From: Pseudanabaena sp. PCC 6802
Lineage (GTDB): Bacteria > Cyanobacteriota > Cyanobacteriia > Pseudanabaenales > Pseudanabaenaceae
Length of the DNA stretch: 64,000 nt
Direction: 5' to 3'
Assembly: GCF_000332175.1 (NCBI RefSeq)
Contig: NZ_KB235914.1
Location: 2,095,368-2,159,367 of the forward strand
The stretch's first letter is position 1; each line of letters starts with the position of its first letter. Positions 15,399 through 22,347 of this stretch are shown piece after piece. The notes beneath the pieces were generated by a model. The model made no database searches. It worked only from the letters and a program-made list of their open reading frames with translations, and was not told the origin of the DNA. The position numbers were made by a program, and so were the translations under genes.

Positions 15399-16882
15399 CT
15401 GGAGTTTAGACTAAAAAGTGGTAAAAAGCAGCCAGCCATTGCAGACTGACCGCTTGATGATGGAAGCTGAAAAGACTATAAAATCAACAGCTTCATCATG
15501 ATTAGTTTGGATAAACTTGAGCAATTTCGCAAGTACACGTACGAAATTATAGGGAACGGGAGAGATGCGCTGTTCGACTTGATGGATGCGGTACTGACGA
15601 GTCGGAGTGTTTCATCGTTTGTGGAACTTTCGTTAAGCCCATTATTTCGGAGGGAGTGGTCGAGTATCTATGAAGCACTGCAAGATAGTCATCCTCCACG
15701 TGAAGACTTGATGAAGCAATACATACAGCAAATGCCGGCAGCAGAGGTGACGATATTGGCGGGCGACCATACAGCCTGGTCGCGTCCCTATGCGGTGACA
15801 TTACAAGAACGCACCTACGAACATCAACCTCAACCGGGAGTAGGAAGCAAACCTGTTACGGTGGGGCAAGGATACAGCACAATTGCCTGGATTCCAGAGT
15901 CAGAAGGGAGTTTTGCCTTACCGTTGCGGCATGAGCGGATCACCAGTTTCGAGAACCCGATTCAGAAAGCCGCTAGTCAGTTACGCTTGGTTTGTGCGGA
16001 AATTCCTGGGACTGTGCTTTTCCTGGGGGATGGCGAGTATGGGTGCGCACCATTTTTGCAGCAAACAGCAGACATCCCGTGTATCAAGCTGCTCAGGCTA
16101 CGCCCCAACCGGGTTCTGTATCATGCCCCAAAGGATTACGAGGGGCATGGGCGACCCCATAAGCATGGAGAGAAATTTAGCCTCAAAGACTCTGACACTT
16201 GGTCTATTCCCCAAGCAGACATCACAATTGCAGAGCCTAAACTGGGACGATTGCAAATTCGTCGATGGCCAAACCTGCACTTAAAGCAAGCCGCAGACCA
16301 TCCCTTTACACTCATTCTGGTCGAACGTCTTGATATGCCTGAATCGAAACCCCTGTGGTTGATTTGGGTCGCTAAAGACGAGCCAATCTTGAGTGAGGTA
16401 TGGCAAAAATATCTGCGCAGATTTGCCATTGAGCATTGGTATCGCTTGGTGCGTCAACGTCTCCATTGGACAATCCCTCAGCTTTCTACCCCTGCTCAGA
16501 TGGAGACTTGGTCGGACTTGATGCCTTTACTTACTTGGCAATTGTGGCTCGCTCGTGAACTTGTCCAAGACTCTCCTCTGCCTTGGCAGAAACCGATGAC
16601 TAAATTGTCTCCTGGTCGAGTTGCAAATGCTTTTGCTTTAGTTTTGGTCAGGATTGGCTCTCCTTCCCCTGACCCTAAACCTCGCGGTAAGTCTCCAGGT
16701 TGGCCTCTTGGGAAAAAACGAACCCAACGGATTCGTTATCCTACTGTCAAAAAACGCTATGCCAAGCCCCTCAAAAAAGCTTCCGCTGCAACTGCTTAGC
16801 TCAACTTCTTCCCTTTTATCCTCTCTCTCGCTAGTTTCTATCTAGCGAGATGCTTCTTGTTGCCTTTTAGTCTAAACTCCAG
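15399..16882 (+). mobile_element. 1484-bp IS, copy 1 (DDE transposase, 6-bp target duplication)
   Basis: The inverted repeat is CTGGAGTTTAGACTAAAA at both ends. Flanking duplications are TTATTA (15393-15398 and 16883-16888). An apparently identical copy lies at 38773-40256. Confidence 0.92.
15498..16799 (+). CDS. DDE transposase of the 1484-bp IS (433 aa)
   Basis: Candidate catalytic positions are the first Asp in VTILAGDHTAWSRPY, the second in GTVLFLGDGEYG and the Glu in RRFAIEHWYRLVRQRLHWT. This is the pattern of cyanobacterial NF041680-type or IS701/IS4-related transposases. The C-terminus is Lys/Arg-rich. The protein appears identical to that at 38872-40173, arguing for recent movement and an active enzyme. 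Confidence 0.85.
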   Translation: MISLDKLEQFRKYTYEIIGNGRDALFDLMDAVLTSRSVSSFVELSLSPLFRREWSSIYEALQDSHPPREDLMKQYIQQMPAAEVTILAGDHTAWSRPYAVTLQERTYEHQPQPGVGSKPVTVGQGYSTIAWIPESEGSFALPLRHERITSFENPIQKAASQLRLVCAEIPGTVLFLGDGEYGCAPFLQQTADIPCIKLLRLRPNRVLYHAPKDYEGHGRPHKHGEKFSLKDSDTWSIPQADITIAEPKLGRLQIRRWPNLHLKQAADHPFTLILVERLDMPESKPLWLIWVAKDEPILSEVWQKYLRRFAIEHWYRLVRQRLHWTIPQLSTPAQMETWSDLMPLLTWQLWLARELVQDSPLPWQKPMTKLSPGRVANAFALVLVRIGSPSPDPKPRGKSPGWPLGKKRTQRIRYPTVKKRYAKPLKKASAATA

Positions 16883-17006
16883 TTATTAAGCAGTCTGACC
16901 AGATCGTCAACTGCTAGGTCGGAATTGTTGAGATCGCCTTCGATTTTAGGGATGCGATTAGCAAGATTCTGAGCTGCTTGCCGCCGCCATTTTTGGATTT
17001 GGGTTG

Positions 17007-17114
17007 TCATAAATATTTCCTCAAAACAATCGCAATCAAAAGAAATAGAATCCCAATCGTGCCAATGTCATGCCAGTTATCTGGCGAGAGCGTGGGAAAT
17101 TGGATTAGAGTCAT
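17007..17114 (-). CDS. Small single-span membrane protein (35 aa)
   Basis: The frame encodes MTLIQFPTLSPDNWHDIGTI followed by a hydrophobic helix (GILFLLIAIVL) and RKYL. It overlaps the start of the interrupted peptidase gene (ATGA) and has GGAGGTAA upstream of its ATG. The FPxLSPxxWxDIGxIG motif is shared with the 156-aa protein at 14314-14784. A holin-like role next to a peptidase is possible. Confidence 0.6.
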   Translation of the reverse strand: MTLIQFPTLSPDNWHDIGTIGILFLLIAIVLRKYL

Positions 17115-17195
17115 CGTAATTACCTCCATAATTAATGTGGAAGGCGGAAGAATGAAGAGGGAAGTCCGTATTTCTTCACTCTTCATTCTTCGTTT

Positions 17196-17384
17196 TTAGT
17201 AATCCTCGTCTTCCGCAATCTCGTAATCCTCGTCATCTTCGTCAGTCTCAGGAGCGGTCGAATTACCGATCAAATTAGATGCAACAGAGTCGAGTAGGCT
17301 GCGAGCTAACAGGATTCGGTCAGCGATCACCATAGATAGGATCGCCTCTTCGTTTTCAGACAGAAAGTCATCAAGTGTTGTCAC
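17196..17384 (-). CDS. Hypothetical acidic protein (62 aa)
   Basis: An amphipathic N-terminal region (MTTLDDFLSENEEAILSMVI, ADRILLARSLLDSVAS) precedes a highly acidic tail (DEDDEDYEIAEDEDY). No family is recognised. It follows the NuiA-like gene after 10 bases in the same leftward operon. The acidic tail would suit a protein that binds basic partners. Confidence 0.55.
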   Translation of the reverse strand: MTTLDDFLSENEEAILSMVIADRILLARSLLDSVASNLIGNSTAPETDEDDEDYEIAEDEDY

Positions 17385-17394
17385 GGGCTATCTC

Positions 17395-17760
17395 CTATGT
17401 TTCAACGAGTCTGATGCGGAGGCCAACCACACCTTGAGCGTGCAGCAAAATGACTACCTGCTCGTGGGTGTAGTTTTTGCGATTGACTTTGTAATGCCAC
17501 GCAGTTGTGGCGATGGTATTGCTGGCGATGTGGTCGTAAATCGACTGCCATCTCTGGGCAAACTCTTGCTCGTCTTCACTCATCAAGTCCTCGACATGCC
17601 GCATCTGGAAGACGCGATCTAAGTCGCGCACTTCACCGCTACTGGGCATTCTGTAGGAAAGCCCGCGCGGAGAGATTTCTACGGGGAAGTCGGATTCGGA
17701 GGGGTAGAGTAATCCTGAAAAAAGCGATCGCAGCTTTGCCAGGAAATCAGCGTAGGTCAT
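17395..17760 (-). CDS. NuiA-like (nuclease A inhibitor-like) protein (121 aa)
   Basis: The sequence GLLYPSESDFPVEI near residue 16 is the hallmark of the nuclease A inhibitor fold (LxxxSESDxPxE), and the length (~120 aa) fits. The C-terminal strand (VVILLHAQGVVGLRIRLVET) also resembles the family end. Its start codon overlaps the stop of the HU-Ig gene (1 base). An inhibitor of a host or phage nuclease would be plausible cargo on an invading element; the assignment rests on this motif only. Confidence 0.5.
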   Translation of the reverse strand: MTYADFLAKLRSLFSGLLYPSESDFPVEISPRGLSYRMPSSGEVRDLDRVFQMRHVEDLMSEDEQEFAQRWQSIYDHIASNTIATTAWHYKVNRKNYTHEQVVILLHAQGVVGLRIRLVET

Positions 17761-18449
17761 TAGATACCTCCACTACCACCAGGGATTGCCACGTTAAAGT
17801 TGCCGACCGTAGTGGATGATAGGAAATTGCCCATCAAGTCCGAAACTTGCGCTTCCAGCAAGTCGATCTGGTATTGACCGTTCGCGGTAAAGTCCCACAC
17901 GCCACCAGGAGCGCCGACGGCATAGGTGACGATCCGTCCTTTCTTGTCGGCAGTAGCTTTAGTTCTGGTGGCTCTGGCAAGCTGGTTGAAACCGTTGGGG
18001 CCAGTCACGCGCACATCGAGTTCGCCAAGTTCGCTATTCTTGCCGCCAATCGTGGAGGCTTTGATGCCCACATCGTCGCTGAACTGGACGGTGAAGTAGT
18101 AGGGCTTGTCGCCAGGAGCGATGATATCGGAAATACTACCAGGGGAGACAGTAGGACTGGACTGGTCTAAAGGCACGGCTTCGACGCGCTCTTTAAAGGC
18201 TTTATCGATTTTGAAGGAGGCAGACCAGCGAGCGGGAACGTTGAACGGTTCGCCAGTGGCAGGACTTGTACCTGTGCGCGGGGCATTAGGACGCATGGCA
18301 AACGTACCGAAGCCTTGCAGCTCCACAGGTTGATTTGAGGTCACCACCGAGATGATTTTTTCGAGCGTGACTTTGAGGAAGCGATCGGCATCGTAGCCAC
18401 CGATCTGGAGTTCTTGCGCGATCGCATTGGCTAGTTCGAGTTGGTTCAT
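17760..18449 (-). CDS. HU-like DNA-binding domain fused to an Ig-like domain (229 aa)
   Basis: Residues 1-90 look like HU/IHF: ELANAIAQELQIGGYDADRF, then VVTSNQPVELQGFGTFAMRP and PATGEPFNVPARWSASFKID. The GFGTF and the later Pro-containing arm are HU hallmarks. After a Ser/Pro linker, residues 112-225 are beta-rich with repeated strands (DKPYYFTVQFSDDVGIKAST; LDVRVTGPNGFNQLARATRT; GRIVTYAVGAPGGVWDFTAN), fitting a bacterial Ig-like or cadherin-like sandwich. It heads the leftward operon to YhcG. The fusion suggests a DNA-binding protein with an attached protein- or surface-binding module; it could be a phage structural or packaging protein. Confidence 0.65.
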   Translation of the reverse strand: MNQLELANAIAQELQIGGYDADRFLKVTLEKIISVVTSNQPVELQGFGTFAMRPNAPRTGTSPATGEPFNVPARWSASFKIDKAFKERVEAVPLDQSSPTVSPGSISDIIAPGDKPYYFTVQFSDDVGIKASTIGGKNSELGELDVRVTGPNGFNQLARATRTKATADKKGRIVTYAVGAPGGVWDFTANGQYQIDLLEAQVSDLMGNFLSSTTVGNFNVAIPGGSGGI

Positions 18450-18462
18450 AGATTACCTCGAT

Positions 18463-18522
18463 AAAATATGTCAAACTTAATATGTCAATTATATGTTACT
18501 TACATGTGACTTGACATATTTT
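18463..18522. promoter_or_regulatory. Inverted repeat with promoter-like TTGACA
   Basis: AAAATATGTCAA (18463-18474) and TTGACATATTTT (18511-18522) are exact reverse complements, with an extra ATATGTCAA at about 18480-18488. The spacer includes TTACTTACATGT, related to the ACTTACT operators at 7.1 and 11.8 kb. The region lies between the HU-Ig operon and the methyltransferase gene. Confidence 0.6.
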
Positions 18523-18666
18523 GAGTCTTTTAATGATTGCAGACCCGATATGGATGGGTAAAGTAATTGCTCTTTATGTATGCGTTATTTCCCAGAAAAA
18601 AATTCTGTATAAGTGCAAATCGTCCTCAAAAGACCGCTAAAATCTCAGGCAGTGTCGGGAGAATTC

Positions 18667-19863
18667 ATGCAAAGATCGCCGTTGCAAACCAGAAGTAAAA
18701 CTTACAAGCCCACTGTCCTCGATCTGTTTTGTGGAGCGGGGGGGATGAGTTTGGGCTTTCAAAATGCTGGTTGTCAAATACTGGGGGGAATTGACATCAA
18801 TCCTCATGCTATAAGAACTCACCACCGTAATTTTCCTGATAGCATCGTAAAACTTCCTGCATCGGATATTACCAGAATTAAACCCTCAATGCTCCTGCCT
18901 GAGGGAAGTATAGATATCTTGATTGGGGCACCACCCTGCCAGGTATTCTCTGTAGTTGGAATTGGTAAAATGAAACACCTTGGCAGAAATCCTGAGGACG
19001 ATCCTAGAAATTTTCTCTACAAGCGCTTTGTTGATTTCCTACACTATTACAGACCACGTTTCTTTGTCATGGAGAATGTAAATACTCTTGCAAACAAAGC
19101 GATCTTTGAGCAAATACGGGAGGATCTTGAGCGGGGACAACGGGGGCAAAGGCGTAGTTATCCTGGCTATGACATCGACTATAGGGTTCTTTTGTCGGCT
19201 GATTATGGTGTACCCCAATTAAGGAAGCGATTATTTGTGGTTGGCAGGCGCAAAGATCTGGATCTTGAGTTTGTTTTTCCAACTAGAAAAGTCAAGCAAT
19301 ACGTTTCAGTTGGGCAGGCGATTGGGGATTTGCCAGAGCTAGAACCAGCAGTTATCCCGCTCAAAAAGAAAAACAGTGGTCCTAGACAATGGGACACTGA
19401 AAACGAGCAGCCTTATCTCTGCGAACCGCAGAGTCGTTACCAACGCAATATGAGGCAAGGCATTAATGATGGGCAAGGAGTTCTGAATCATATCTGTCGC
19501 GCTCACAATGAAGTCGATTTAGAAATCTTCGGTTGGATGGATCAAGGCGAACAATACAGAGATTTGCCTGAAGAAATGAGGCGCTATCGCAACGATATCT
19601 TTGAAGACAAATACAAACGACTGCACTGGGATGAACCATCCTGGACGCTGACTGCCCACATGAGAAAGGATGGGCTGGCATACATCCACCCAACCCAGGC
19701 CAGGAGTATTTCTGTGCGAGAGGCGGCAAGATTGCACAGCTTCCCCGATCGCTTTGTATTCGATGCCCCCATGACGTTTATGTTTGAGTTAATCGGTAAC
19801 TCCACTTCATTCTACATACAAAGAAAATCACTCTTAGATTTTAAAAGGTTGAGAGATGGCTAA
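18667..19863 (+). CDS. C5-cytosine DNA methyltransferase (398 aa)
   Basis: I chose the ATG at 18667 because GGGAG lies six bases upstream; an in-frame GTG at 18613 would add 18 residues. Motifs are in order: I (DLFCGAGGMSLGFQNAG), IV (GAPPCQVFSVVG), VI (FFVMENV), VIII (DYGVPQLRKRLFVVG) and IX (SISVREAARLHSFPD). Motif X is unusual: LIGNSTSFYIQRKSL in place of the usual GNAVPP, and the protein ends soon after. The next gene (HNH nuclease) overlaps it by 8 bases, so the two form a likely type II restriction-modification pair. Altered motif X could reduce activity. Confidence 0.85.
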   Translation: MQRSPLQTRSKTYKPTVLDLFCGAGGMSLGFQNAGCQILGGIDINPHAIRTHHRNFPDSIVKLPASDITRIKPSMLLPEGSIDILIGAPPCQVFSVVGIGKMKHLGRNPEDDPRNFLYKRFVDFLHYYRPRFFVMENVNTLANKAIFEQIREDLERGQRGQRRSYPGYDIDYRVLLSADYGVPQLRKRLFVVGRRKDLDLEFVFPTRKVKQYVSVGQAIGDLPELEPAVIPLKKKNSGPRQWDTENEQPYLCEPQSRYQRNMRQGINDGQGVLNHICRAHNEVDLEIFGWMDQGEQYRDLPEEMRRYRNDIFEDKYKRLHWDEPSWTLTAHMRKDGLAYIHPTQARSISVREAARLHSFPDRFVFDAPMTFMFELIGNSTSFYIQRKSLLDFKRLRDG

Positions 19864-20662
19864 AGGAAGGCGATGGTCGAAGAATGAGCTAATTATTGCG
19901 ATGAATTTATATTGCAAGCTTCCTTTTGGTCAGCTTGACCATAGAACACCTATCATTATCGAAATTGCCAAAAAGTTAGGAAGGACTCCCAGTAGTTTAG
20001 CAATGAAGCTCTCCAACTTTGCCTCTCTCGATCCTACTCTTCAGGAACGTGGCATCAAGGGACTTCAGGGGGCAAGTCAAGCGGACAGAGAAATTTGGCA
20101 AGAGTTTAACGAAAACTGGGAAGAACTTGGAGCTGAAAGTGAGAAGCTTTTTCAAGCCCTGTTTGAGGATACAATACTCGGAATCTCCTTCCCTACTTCT
20201 AGCGAACACAAAACAGCAAAACCACAGAAAGTAGTTGGGAAACAGCCAACTGGATCAACTGAAACTGAAGCAACTATGAAGGTGCGTGTTGGACAAGATT
20301 TTTTTCGGCAAACTGTGTTGGCAAACTATAATGGTCGTTGCTGCATTACAGGAAATCCAGTACCCGAATTACTGACTGCCAGCCATATACTGCCCTGGAG
20401 CAAGTACCCTGAACATCGACTTAATCCTCACAATGGTTTATGTCTCAGCAAAACTCAAGATGCCGCTTTCGACAGAGGGCTGATCGCAGTTGACGAAAAC
20501 TATCGACTAATTCTCAGCAGCTACCTCCAGAACTTTTTACCAGAACCAAGTCTAGAGCAAAACTTTGTTGCATATTGTGGACAGCAGTTACTCTTACCTG
20601 AAAAATTCCAACCTGATTTGGAGTTTCTGAAGCGTCACAGGGATGAAATTTTTCTTGGATAA
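19856..20662 (+). CDS. HNH endonuclease, probable restriction partner (268 aa)
   Basis: The N-terminal ~80 residues are helical (KGRRWSKNELIIAMNLYCKL; IIIEIAKKLGRTPSSLAMKL) and resemble a small DNA-binding region. The C-terminal half is an HNH_2-type domain: RVGQDFFRQTVLANYNGRCC, ITGNPVPELLTASHILPWSK (His) and HNGLCLSKTQDAAFDRGLI (Asn, His, and the Asp/Arg pair). Overlap with the methyltransferase stop implies translational coupling. The presumed target is the sequence the methyltransferase modifies. A convergent HNH gene lies just downstream. Confidence 0.8.
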   Translation: MAKGRRWSKNELIIAMNLYCKLPFGQLDHRTPIIIEIAKKLGRTPSSLAMKLSNFASLDPTLQERGIKGLQGASQADREIWQEFNENWEELGAESEKLFQALFEDTILGISFPTSSEHKTAKPQKVVGKQPTGSTETEATMKVRVGQDFFRQTVLANYNGRCCITGNPVPELLTASHILPWSKYPEHRLNPHNGLCLSKTQDAAFDRGLIAVDENYRLILSSYLQNFLPEPSLEQNFVAYCGQQLLLPEKFQPDLEFLKRHRDEIFLG

Positions 20663-20731
20663 GTTGATAGATTCTAATAACAGAAAATTTGTGTGCTGAG
20701 TTTCGCTCGAACATGACTGATTTTTCCCACA

Positions 20732-21178
20732 TCAATTTTCTCGCGGATCGTCTGCGGGTGGATGCCAACCACCGAGAATCCAGAATTGTCGCGCTTTGAG
20801 GATAAAACCATCATTGTGGCGATCATCGTTTAGATCCAAGCGATCGCAGGTTGCACGTCCAACTGCAGTTTTGCCAACGATGCGCTGCCCATCAACTGAC
20901 CAGATAAAGTGCTCTGGCCACTTTTGCGTGCGAGGATTAAAAAGCTTTACTTCAGAACCCGTTTGCGGATCTTTGCCTGTAGTGAAATTGTAGTGTCTGC
21001 TGTTACAGCGAGAGCAGCAGAGACATAAGTTTTCAGATTCATCTGAGCCACCAAGCGATCGCGGCATGATGTGATCTACGGTAAAGCCATCTGGACTCAA
21101 ATATTCAGGTGAATGGCAATATTCACAAAGATACCTGGCACGTTTTCGGATTAGTTTTCGAGTTTGCTGGGACACCAT
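20732..21178 (-). CDS. HNH endonuclease of the common cyanobacterial type (148 aa)
   Basis: The N-terminal half carries the full HNH motif: RARYLCEYCHSPEYLSPDGF (Cys pair), TVDHIMPRSLGGSDESENLC (His) and CCSRCNSRHYNFT (Cys pair, Asn, His). The rest (VKLFNPRTQKWPEHFIWSVD; ILKARQFWILGGWHPP) is typical of this small cyanobacterial HNH family, often found with a short helical partner. It overlaps the 88-aa gene by 28 bases. It may be a selfish or toxin-like nuclease; its target is unknown. Confidence 0.8.
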   Translation of the reverse strand: MVSQQTRKLIRKRARYLCEYCHSPEYLSPDGFTVDHIMPRSLGGSDESENLCLCCSRCNSRHYNFTTGKDPQTGSEVKLFNPRTQKWPEHFIWSVDGQRIVGKTAVGRATCDRLDLNDDRHNDGFILKARQFWILGGWHPPADDPREN

Positions 21179-21417
21179 TTAGCATTTGCAGCAATCTGCG
21201 CGTTAATGAGTGTAAAAATACGTTCTAACTCTCCAATCCCTTCTAATTCCGCCTTTTGCTCTTCGGCAAGCATATCATTTTTGTTTTGTTCTAAAAGTTG
21301 CTCCAGACGCAGTTGTAACTCTTCTGTAAACTTAAATAGATAAAAATCTCCAAAAGGTTCCAGCCTCAATCCCGAAGGCAAAAGGGAAGAAGGTTGAACC
21401 ATTGTTTGTGTCAGCAT
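21151..21417 (-). CDS. Small helical partner of the HNH gene (88 aa)
   Basis: The sequence has a strand-like start (LRLEPFGDFYLFKFTEELQL) and a charged helical centre (RLEQLLEQNKNDMLAEEQKA). No family name is known to me, but similar short genes precede this type of HNH gene in cyanobacteria. It overlaps the HNH gene by 28 bases, consistent with co-translation, perhaps as a targeting or immunity subunit. That role is inferred. Confidence 0.55.
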   Translation of the reverse strand: MLTQTMVQPSSLLPSGLRLEPFGDFYLFKFTEELQLRLEQLLEQNKNDMLAEEQKAELEGIGELERIFTLINAQIAANAKWCPSKLEN

Positions 21418-21600
21418 AGACTCTCTCCTTTCAATTAAGGCTCTATGAAGCTTTCGTTTACTGATCGTCCCCTAAACCATTATGACTTAATGCGGGGCTG
21501 ATAGATTGCTGTGCTTATCCTTGCAAGCGATCGCCATATTGGGGACAGGAAAGTTGCACAACTGAGCGTGTAGATTAACCTGGCAGCCGATGTATATCCT

Positions 21601-21813
21601 CTAACTCTTTTGCTCCTGCATTGCACGAATTTTTTTGGCAAGGCTGGCAACTGTTTCACCCGCAAACATGCGATCGCGTGTTTTAAGGTAGTCACCATCA
21701 TCCGAGAACCATAGAGAGATTGGCTCAACCAATTGAGATGGTTCCATAGTTTGCCATAGGATATTCATTGCCTTTCGCATAATTTCTTGTTCAGACTGCA
21801 TTTTTACATTCAT
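21601..21813 (-). CDS. Hypothetical protein (70 aa)
   Basis: The frame has an internal ATG four residues in (MQSEQEIMRKAMNILWQTME), which may be the true start. The rest is LWFSDDGDYLKTRDRMFAGE and a Lys-rich helical tail. It has no known family and is isolated, divergent from the DUF4420 fragment. Confidence 0.4.
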   Translation of the reverse strand: MNVKMQSEQEIMRKAMNILWQTMEPSQLVEPISLWFSDDGDYLKTRDRMFAGETVASLAKKIRAMQEQKS

Positions 21814-21857
21814 TCTTACATATCAAGCAGGGTGTCCCTATAAACAAAAGTACATCA

Positions 21858-22337
21858 TTGGGTAAAGCTCAAGATTTTCACTTTCCTCATTGTGCTATTG
21901 AAGTAAAAACTACCGTCACCCAACAACCCGAACGTCTAACTATTTCCAACGAACAGCAGCTTGATGACAGTGGTATTGAGACACTACTGCTGCTACATTT
22001 GGCATTTGACATTCACTCTAACGAGGATGAAACGTTACCCAGTCTTGTCGAAAGCCTGCGATCGCTACTTCAAGATTTTACTGCGGCAAAAATGGCTTTT
22101 GAACGTTCGCTTTTTCATGCAGGTTATCTAGATATTCACGCTCCTCTCTATGCATCTACAGGCTACAGGCATCTAAGTAGTAGCTATTTTCGAGTAGCAA
22201 GCGGTTTCCCGCGTCTTGTACCGAGCGATCTAGTCACAGGTATTTCACATGTGCGTTATGCAATTTCACTCAATGCCTGCCGACCCTTTGCGATCGCAGA
22301 ATCTGAAGCACTGAAAATTCTCAATAGTCAAGAGTAA
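21858..22337 (+). pseudogene. DUF4420-type PD-(D/E)XK protein, N-terminus missing
   Basis: The fragment starts inside the nuclease core: DFHFPHCAIEVKTTVTQQPE contains the E-x-K motif. The downstream part (LLLLHLAFDIHSN; FHAGYLDIHAPLYASTGYRH; VRYAISLNACRPF) is the DUF4420 C-terminal half. Family members are about 300-330 aa; only 159 remain and the start is a TTG, so the 5' half including the acidic active-site residue is lost. It is followed by AIPR after 10 bases, as in MORC/Z1-type restriction operons. It is probably inactive. Confidence 0.7.
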
Positions 22338-22347
22338 AGGTAAAACT

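Larger units (their letters stand above)
14807..17010 (-). pseudogene. C39-like cysteine peptidase gene split by an IS
   Basis: Removing the 1484-bp IS and one copy of TTATTA joins 17010-16883 to 15392-14807 in frame, giving 237 aa. The catalytic region reads DRTCNSSSCAMAAKFLGANL (candidate nucleophile Cys), then PTGGHIICVVGRIENGDYVV (His) and NDPYGD (Asp). This is the order of the Peptidase_C39_2 fold. It may be a phage peptidoglycan or cell-wall hydrolase. The downstream part could still be translated from a start within the IS end (MAGCFLPLFS, 15439) as a 210-aa protein, keeping all catalytic residues. Confidence 0.75.
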
